A DNA stretch of 64,000 nucleotides from Nitrospirillum iridis (lineage in GTDB: Bacteria > Pseudomonadota > Alphaproteobacteria > Azospirillales > Azospirillaceae), in contig NZ_JACIIZ010000003.1 of NCBI RefSeq assembly GCF_014205765.1, positions 310,001 to 374,000 on the forward strand, given 5' to 3'. Positions 58,527 to 64,000 of the stretch are shown here, piece by piece. The notes beneath the pieces were generated by a model. The model was not told the DNA's origin. It did not search any database and saw only the letters and a program-made list of their open reading frames with translations. Each line of letters begins with the position of its first letter. The first letter of the stretch is position 1. Position numbers and translations under genes: made by a program.

Positions 58527-60680
58527 ATGAAGAAGCGCGTTTCCCCCCGCCATCCGGCATCCAAAGCCCCGCTGTGGGCGGGCGCCCTGCTGGCGCTGGC
58601 CGTTGGGATGCAGGGAGAGGCGCTGGCCGCCGCCGTCACCGAGAAGCTGGTCATCGTCCAGAACGGGGAGACTATCGGCACCGTCACCGGCACCACGGAC
58701 GGCAAATCGGTCACCGTGGACTATTACGTCGATGACAACGGCCGGGGCCCGAAGCACAAGGAAACCCTGACCATCGGGGCGGGCGACATTCCCACCAGCT
58801 GGACCGTGGCCGGCACCTCCCTCATGGGGGGCGGCGTCAATGAGAGCTTCAAATGGGAAGCGGGTCAGGCCAGTTGGACCAGCCAGGCGGACAAGGGCGC
58901 GGCGCAATCGGCCAAGACGCCGCTATACGTCGTCAACGACGATAGCCCCTGGGCGCTGGGCGTGTATGCCCGCGCCCTGCTGAAGGCGCCGGGCAATACC
59001 CTGCCGCTGCTGCCGTCCGGTTCCATGCGGCTGGTCAAGCTCAGCACCCCCACATTGGGCACGGGCAAGGACGCCGTGCCGCTGACCCTCTACCGGATCG
59101 AGGGTGTGCAACTGTCCCCCGACTATGTGTTGCTGGATAAAGCCGGCCGCCTGTTCGCCACCTTCGGGGGCCACGACCTAGCCATCCGCCAGGGCTATGA
59201 GAAGGAGGTGCCGGTCCTCCAGGCGATGGGGGCTGAGGCGGCGCGCACCCTGGCCCGCGAGCGGCAGAAGGCCCTGGCCCACCGCTACAGCCAGCCGGTG
59301 CGCATCCGCAACGTCCATGTCTTCGACCCACGCACGGGTACCGTCGGCGGCCTTTCCACCGTCATCGTCCTGCGTGACCGTGTCACCGCCGTGTTGCCGG
59401 CGGACCAGGATCCCGTCAACGGGACCGCGCCGGATGACCAGGTGATCGTGGACGGGCAGGGCGGCACCCTGGTGCCGGGCCTGCACGACATGCATTCGCA
59501 CACCACCCTGGACAGCGGCCTGTTCTATCTGGCGGCCGGCGTCACCGACGTGCGCGACATGGGCAACGACAACGCCTTCCTGCAGGATCTGATGCCCCGC
59601 ATCGAGGCCGGCGAATTGGCGGGGCCGCGCATCACCCCCAACGGCTTCCTGGAAGGGCGCAGCCCTTATTCCGCGCGCCTTGGCATCATTCCGGAAACGG
59701 TGGCGGACGCGGTCAAGGCGGTGGACTGGTATGCCGACCGCGGCTATTTCCAGATCAAGATCTACAATTCCATGACTCCGGATTGGGTGCGCCCCATTGC
59801 GGATGAGGCGCACAAGCGCGGCATGACCGTCACCGGCCACGTGCCGGCCTTCGACACGCCCGATCGCGTCATCAAGGACGGCTATAGCGAGGTCACGCAC
59901 ATCAACCAGCTGATGCTGGGCTGGCTGCTGAAGCCGGGGGAGGACACGCGCACGCCCCTGCGCCTCACGGCGATGGCGCGGGCCGCCGACCTGGACCTGA
60001 ACTCGGCCCCGGTACAGGCGACGATGAAGCTGATGGTGGACGGTCACATCGCCCACGACCCCACCGCCGTGATCCTGGAGCGCCTGATGCTGAGCCGTGC
60101 GGGTGTGACCCCACCGGGCGATGTCGATTATCTCGACAACATGCCCATCGGCTATCAGCGCTACCGCAAGCGTACCTTCGTGCCGCTGAAGTCGGCGGCC
60201 GACGACCAGGCCTACGTCCAGGCCTTCGCCAAGGTGCTGGCGACGCTGAAGCTGCTGCACGACAAGGGCATCCGCCTGCTGCCCGGCACCGATGACGTCA
60301 CCGGTTTCACCGTCCATCGCGAGCTGGAGCTGTACACCCTGGCCGGCATCAGCACCGCCGAAGCCCTGCGTCTGGGCACCCTGTCGCCGGAGGAATATAT
60401 GGGCCATCCCGACCTGGGCACCATCGGACGCGGCAAGCTGGCCGATCTGTTCCTGATCGCCGGCAACCCCGTGGATGACATCCGCGCCATCAAGAGGCCG
60501 CGTCTGGTGATGAAGGGGGGCGCTGTCTACTACCCCAGCGAAATCTACCAGTCGTTGAGCATCAAGCCCTTCGCCGATGCGCCGCCGGTGACGGTGCCGG
60601 CCCCGTCCGCGGGTCCGGGCGCCAGCCTGGGCGTGCCCGGCATGTTCGGCGGCGGCCATGATGATGACCTGGGCGACTGA
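58527..60680 (+). CDS. Exported amidohydrolase (imidazolonepropionase/prolidase-like)
   Basis: 717 residues with a signal peptide about 1-36 (LLALAVGMQGEALAA). Metal-site features: His323 and His325 in HDMHSHTTLD, the bridging lysine in FQIKIYNSM, GHVPAFDTPD and VTHINQLM histidines, and the Asp in LPGTDDVTGF. About 270 N-terminal residues precede the barrel. The C-terminal tail is glycine/aspartate-rich (FGGGHDDDLGD). The family includes Xaa-Arg/Lys carboxypeptidase-prolidases of Caulobacter. Followed 24 bases later by S10 copy 4. Confidence 0.83.
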   Translation: MKKRVSPRHPASKAPLWAGALLALAVGMQGEALAAAVTEKLVIVQNGETIGTVTGTTDGKSVTVDYYVDDNGRGPKHKETLTIGAGDIPTSWTVAGTSLMGGGVNESFKWEAGQASWTSQADKGAAQSAKTPLYVVNDDSPWALGVYARALLKAPGNTLPLLPSGSMRLVKLSTPTLGTGKDAVPLTLYRIEGVQLSPDYVLLDKAGRLFATFGGHDLAIRQGYEKEVPVLQAMGAEAARTLARERQKALAHRYSQPVRIRNVHVFDPRTGTVGGLSTVIVLRDRVTAVLPADQDPVNGTAPDDQVIVDGQGGTLVPGLHDMHSHTTLDSGLFYLAAGVTDVRDMGNDNAFLQDLMPRIEAGELAGPRITPNGFLEGRSPYSARLGIIPETVADAVKAVDWYADRGYFQIKIYNSMTPDWVRPIADEAHKRGMTVTGHVPAFDTPDRVIKDGYSEVTHINQLMLGWLLKPGEDTRTPLRLTAMARAADLDLNSAPVQATMKLMVDGHIAHDPTAVILERLMLSRAGVTPPGDVDYLDNMPIGYQRYRKRTFVPLKSAADDQAYVQAFAKVLATLKLLHDKGIRLLPGTDDVTGFTVHRELELYTLAGISTAEALRLGTLSPEEYMGHPDLGTIGRGKLADLFLIAGNPVDDIRAIKRPRLVMKGGAVYYPSEIYQSLSIKPFADAPPVTVPAPSAGPGASLGVPGMFGGGHDDDLGD

Positions 60681-60704
60681 TACGGCGGAGATGGGGGAGC
60701 GATC

Positions 60705-62219
60705 ATGGGCACGATGAAAACGGCGTTGATGGCAGGGGTGGTGCTGGCGGGCCTGGCGTTGACGGGCGGGGCCCCGGCGGCGGAGGCGGGCGGGGGGCCC
60801 ATCTCCGCCGCGGCACCGCGCGTGTTCAGCAGCGAGCACACCGGCACCTTCAACGGGCGGACGCTGCGCTACCGGGCGACGGTGGCGGAAACCATCCTGA
60901 CCGACGCCGCCGGGCAGAAGACGGCCAGCGTCTTCACCACCAGCTATGTCCGCACCGACCTGCCCAAGGGCACGGTGCGGCCGGTGGTCTTCGTCTTCAA
61001 CGGTGGCCCCGGCTCCGCCAGCCTGTGGCTGCACATGGGCTTCGTCGGTCCCCGGCGGGTGGATTTCGCCGATCCCGTGCATCCGCCCACCACGCCGCCC
61101 TTCCACACGGTGGACAACCCGGATAGCCCGCTGGATGTGGCCGACATCGTCCTGATCGACCCGCCCGGCACCGGCTACAGCCGCATCCTGCCCGACGGCA
61201 AGCCGGAGCAGTTCTACGGCACGGCCCAGGACGCGCAGATGACGGTGGGGATCATCGAGCGGTGGACGCGGGAGAACGACCGGGGCAACGCGCCCAAGTT
61301 CCTGATGTCGGAGAGCTACGGCACCATTCGCGCCGCCGTGGTCGCCCGCCTGCTGGCCGGCGGTCCCATGGCCACCGGCACCATGGATGGCCTGACGCTC
61401 AACGGCATCATCCTGCTGGGCCAGGCCATGGACATGTCGGGTTCGGGCGGGGAGGATGCGCGCGCCCTCACGGCCCTGCCCACCCTGGCCGCCACCGCCT
61501 GCTATCACCACAAGGGTCCGGCTGGCTGCACGCCGCAGGGCCAGGTGGCCGCCGCCCAGGCGTTCGCGTCCGACCGCTACCTCAAGGCGCTTTACGCCGG
61601 CAATACCCTGCCGGAGGCGGAGCGTGAGGCGGTGACCACCCAGTTGGCCACGCTGACCGGCCTGTCGTCGGCCGTCATCCGTGCCAACGATCTGCGCATC
61701 ACCTCCACCACCTTCGCCCATGAACTGCTGGCGGAAGGTGGGCAGGAGGTCGGCGCCTATGATGGCCGCTACACCCTGCCGCTGGCCGGCAGCGGCAAGG
61801 ACCCGGTGGCCGACGACCCGGCCATGGGTCAGTACGTGCCGGGCTTCGTCGGCGCTTTCAACGACTACATCCGCCACGATCTGGGCGTCAGTCTGCCCGA
61901 GGCGTATGAGCCCATCGCCTTCCGCGCGGTCAACGGCCCCTGGGACTACGGCCAGGGGCCAGGCGTGCCCATCTACGCCAACCATGCGAAGGACCTGGCC
62001 ACGGCCATGCGCCGCAACCCGCGCCTGCGGGTCATGATCGGCGCCGGCTACTATGATCTGGTGACCACCTTGGGCTCCGCCGCCTATACGGTCGCCCATT
62101 CCGGCATTCCCCAGGACCGTACGGAAACGCACCTCTACCCCTCGGGCCACATGCCCTATCTGGGGAACGAGGCGCGGGCGGCCCTGGCGCGCGATGTCCG
62201 CGCCTTCCTGAGCAAGTAG
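60705..62219 (+). CDS. Exported S10 carboxypeptidase-like protein, copy 4
   Basis: 504 residues, signal peptide about 1-27. S10 motifs: VFNGGPGSASLWLHMGFVGP, DIVLIDPPGTGYSRILP, nucleophile Ser204 in LMSESYGTIRAA, IGAGYYDLVTT and YPSGHMPYLG. The residue two before the nucleophile is Ser, where the other three copies have Gly; this changes the nucleophile elbow and could alter specificity. Co-transcribed with the amidohydrolase. Confidence 0.86.
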   Translation: MGTMKTALMAGVVLAGLALTGGAPAAEAGGGPISAAAPRVFSSEHTGTFNGRTLRYRATVAETILTDAAGQKTASVFTTSYVRTDLPKGTVRPVVFVFNGGPGSASLWLHMGFVGPRRVDFADPVHPPTTPPFHTVDNPDSPLDVADIVLIDPPGTGYSRILPDGKPEQFYGTAQDAQMTVGIIERWTRENDRGNAPKFLMSESYGTIRAAVVARLLAGGPMATGTMDGLTLNGIILLGQAMDMSGSGGEDARALTALPTLAATACYHHKGPAGCTPQGQVAAAQAFASDRYLKALYAGNTLPEAEREAVTTQLATLTGLSSAVIRANDLRITSTTFAHELLAEGGQEVGAYDGRYTLPLAGSGKDPVADDPAMGQYVPGFVGAFNDYIRHDLGVSLPEAYEPIAFRAVNGPWDYGQGPGVPIYANHAKDLATAMRRNPRLRVMIGAGYYDLVTTLGSAAYTVAHSGIPQDRTETHLYPSGHMPYLGNEARAALARDVRAFLSK

Positions 62220-62227
62220 TGTTCCCT

Positions 62228-62258
62228 CAAGCGCCGGGCGCGGCCATTCGGCCGCTTG
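62228..62258 (+). terminator. Hairpin after S10 copy 4
   Basis: CAAGCG...CGCTTG outer arms with inner GCGGCC/GGCCGC around ATTC. The following bases repeat G/C-rich words that resemble a palindromic repeat element. TTATGC is at 62323-62328, 37 bases before the permease start. Confidence 0.5.
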
Positions 62259-62364
62259 GCTTCCTCGCTGCGCCCTGCGGTGCTCGCTCCGGCGGACGCG
62301 GTCGCATCCTGCAACGGCATGGTTATGCCGTTGGTCGAGCAAATTTAGGATTGGTTTATTGCCC

Positions 62365-63678
62365 ATGAGCGACACCAAAGCCGGCCTGAAGCAGGGCGTC
62401 ACCCTGATCGACCTGGTGATGCTGGGGGCGGGCACCGCCATTGGCGCCGCCATCTTCTCCGTCCTGGGGCCCGCCACCCAGCTGGGCGGCGCCGGCATCC
62501 TGGTGGCGGCGGGCCTGGCCGCCTTGCCCATGGTGCTGTTCGCCCTGGTGTATGCCTACATGGCCTCCGCCGTGCCGCGCACCGCCGCCTCCTACGAATG
62601 GCAGCGGCAGTTCAGCCATCCCCTCATCGCCTTCGCCATCGTCTGGCTGCGGGTGCTCAGCAACGCCGTGGTCATGATCGTGCTGGGCCGGGTGCTGATG
62701 AACTATCTGGGCATGGTGCTGCCCCTGCCGGCGGCGCCGGTTATCTTGGGCCTGTTCACCCTGATCTTCGCCCTGAACTACCGGGGCGTGGCGGTGGCGG
62801 CGCGCGCGCAGACGGTGCTGATGATCATGCTGCTGGCCCTGTTCGCCGTGCTGGTGGTCAGCGGTGTTCCCTATATGAAGCCCCAGCTGTTCGTGGAGGC
62901 GGTGACCGGCGGCTGGACGCCCATCCTGGCCGCCCTACCGCTGATGATCCAACTGTTCCTGGGCATAGAGACCGCCACCGAGGTGGGGGAAGAGGTCAAA
63001 AACGCCAAGACGGTGGTGCCCTGGGGCATCGCGCTGGGCCTGTTGCTGACCGTGGTGGTCTATGTCGCCGTCAGCTTCACGGCGCTCAGCGTCGTGGGAC
63101 CGGCGGAACTGGGGGCCGCCAAGGCCCCATTGCTGCTGGTGGCGCAAACCACGCTGGGCCGCTGGGCCACGCCGCTGATCGTCACGGCGGCGGTGGCGGC
63201 GCTGATCAAGTCGATGAACGCCATCTTCCTGGTCTATGCCCGCTTCCTCTACGCCATGGGCGCGAGTGGCGTGCTGCCGGCTCCCCTGGGCCGCATCCAC
63301 CCGCGCTTCGGCACGCCGCACGTGGCGACCTGCGTCGCTTTCCTGGCTTCCTGCGCCGGCCTGCTCCTGCCCGACAGCCTCCTGTTCCTGCTGCTGTCCA
63401 TCAACGTGCCGACGATGTTGAAGTATTTCGGCTCGTGCCTGGCCGCCTACAACGTCGCCGACCGGCATCCGGAGGTGCGGGCCCAGGCCCGGTTGCGCTT
63501 CAGTCCGGCCCTGGTGAAGGCGCTGGCGGCCCTGGGCATGCTGGCCGCCTTGATTATCGCCGGCTTGGGCTTCGGCACGGACTGGCGGCCCTATGCCCTG
63601 CTGCTGGTCTGGCTGGCGTTGGGCCTGGCCTACTATTTCCAGACCCAGCGCCGGCCCGTCGCCACCAACGCCGGGTAA
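62365..63678 (+). CDS. APC-family amino-acid permease
   Basis: 437 residues from the ATG at 62365 (a TTG at 62359 is possible). About twelve hydrophobic segments. The first, TLIDLVMLGAGTAIGAAIFS, has the APC substrate-binding GAGxxIG motif; LGIETATEVGEEVKNAKTVV is the family's second signature. It would bring amino acids or small peptides freed in the periplasm into the cytosol. It ends the peptidase island. Confidence 0.87.
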   Translation: MSDTKAGLKQGVTLIDLVMLGAGTAIGAAIFSVLGPATQLGGAGILVAAGLAALPMVLFALVYAYMASAVPRTAASYEWQRQFSHPLIAFAIVWLRVLSNAVVMIVLGRVLMNYLGMVLPLPAAPVILGLFTLIFALNYRGVAVAARAQTVLMIMLLALFAVLVVSGVPYMKPQLFVEAVTGGWTPILAALPLMIQLFLGIETATEVGEEVKNAKTVVPWGIALGLLLTVVVYVAVSFTALSVVGPAELGAAKAPLLLVAQTTLGRWATPLIVTAAVAALIKSMNAIFLVYARFLYAMGASGVLPAPLGRIHPRFGTPHVATCVAFLASCAGLLLPDSLLFLLLSINVPTMLKYFGSCLAAYNVADRHPEVRAQARLRFSPALVKALAALGMLAALIIAGLGFGTDWRPYALLLVWLALGLAYYFQTQRRPVATNAG

Positions 63679-63846
63679 CCCGCACCGTCCCGACAGCCGG
63701 CCCCCTTCGCCCGCGTGCCAACAGCGGGCGGAGCCTTGGCCCCGCGCGGCGGATCGCTGCAGCGACAAATTTTCCACTTGCGGCAACGGAATCCGGACGA
63801 GCCGCCGTGTAGCTCCACGGTCTAGTTCACTTCTCCCGATGCCCAT

Positions 63847-64000
63847 ATGACATCACGACACCTGGTGCCCGGCTTGGGGCGGGCACGCGCTTACGCCGTC
63901 CGCCTTTCGCGCGCGGTGGCGCCCTTCGTTTTCCTCAGCCCTTTGCTTGCGGCCGGCTGCGCCGTCGGGCCGGACTATCGTCCGCCCCAGCAGCCGGTAC
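63847..64000 (+). CDS. Outer-membrane efflux lipoprotein (NodT/OprM type), 5' end
   Basis: The 51 codons present encode a signal peptide with lipobox LLAAGC followed by AVGPDYRPPQQPV, the standard opening of RND outer-membrane efflux subunits. The rest lies outside the window. It is preceded by ACAAATTTTCC at 63765-63775, and the 168-base gap shows no other feature. Confidence 0.75.
   Translation, partial: MTSRHLVPGLGRARAYAVRLSRAVAPFVFLSPLLAAGCAVGPDYRPPQQPV

Noticed and set aside
59178-62531. A 1117-codon open frame on the minus strand
   Set aside because: It lies entirely opposite the amidohydrolase, S10 and permease genes, which have clear family motifs; the frame is a GC-bias shadow with His/Arg/Gly-rich composition.
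1-64000. tRNA, rRNA, CRISPR arrays, transposases, integrases
   Set aside because: No tRNA-like cloverleaf, no regularly spaced repeats and no transposase or integrase motif was seen on either strand, although I could not run a covariance search.

Overview
The window is 64 kb of GC-rich, gene-dense DNA with long codon-biased genes, many TonB/periplasmic functions, few intergenic bases, and no rRNA, tRNA, insertion sequence, prophage or CRISPR array that I could find. Gene content (GH115 glucuronidase, ManD-type mannonate dehydratase, DUF1636, DUF892, TonB receptors, doubled ssu genes, several S10 peptidases) fits a free-living or plant-associated alphaproteobacterium. My guess is Rhodospirillales/Azospirillaceae (Nitrospirillum- or Niveispirillum-like), but that is inference from gene style only.

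Region 1 (1-11.9 kb) is a glucuronoxylan utilisation locus: a cut-off GH35/DUF5597 beta-galactosidase-like enzyme, an ExuT-type hexuronate transporter, D-mannonate dehydratase (manD), a GntR/FCD regulator, a secreted GH3 glycosidase, a GH115 xylan alpha-glucuronidase, a polysaccharide deacetylase and an SGNH esterase. The enzymes would strip glucuronate and acyl groups from xylan and send glucuronate through mannonate. Two near-identical palindromes (309-324 and 4338-4353) mark a LacI-type regulon whose regulator is not in the window. A separate inverted pair of sites lies between manD and the GntR gene.

Region 2 (11.9-27.6 kb) is mixed housekeeping and accessory genes: DUF1636, a YcaQ-type glycosylase, DUF4865 with a LysR regulator, SDR, MFS, XRE-cupin with GNAT acetyltransferase, mmsA with LysR, an orphan YadA-head-like protein, a DUF892 ferritin-like protein, an alpha/beta hydrolase, a GntR regulator, a crotonase, a small cassette (degenerate nucleotidyltransferase-like plus Myb/HTH-like) and ilvE.

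Region 3 (27.6-35.6 kb, minus strand) is an eight-gene sulfonate operon with two complete ABC importers, SsuD monooxygenase and an FAD/NAD(P)-binding protein. Region 4 (35.9-38.1 kb) is tyrS and a small secreted LprI-like protein.

Region 5 (38.2-63.7 kb) is the most unusual part and the candidate undescribed system. It has four divergent exported S10 carboxypeptidase-like proteins, an S9 prolyl-oligopeptidase-like enzyme, an M61-type protease with PDZ domain, an exported amidohydrolase, a Tat-exported class V PLP enzyme next to an exported RidA, a cytosolic class I/II aminotransferase, a single polypeptide made of two fused ornithine-cyclodeaminase/mu-crystallin domains, two tandem Lrp/AsnC paralogues, two TonB receptors (one under Fur-like boxes) and an APC amino-acid permease. 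The simplest model is peptide uptake through the outer membrane, dismantling and imine/enamine chemistry in the periplasm, import by the permease and cytosolic amino-acid catabolism, controlled by the Lrp pair. Short motifs (TTATGC/GCATAA and AAAATTT-type) recur in its intergenic gaps. The window ends in the start of an outer-membrane efflux lipoprotein gene.
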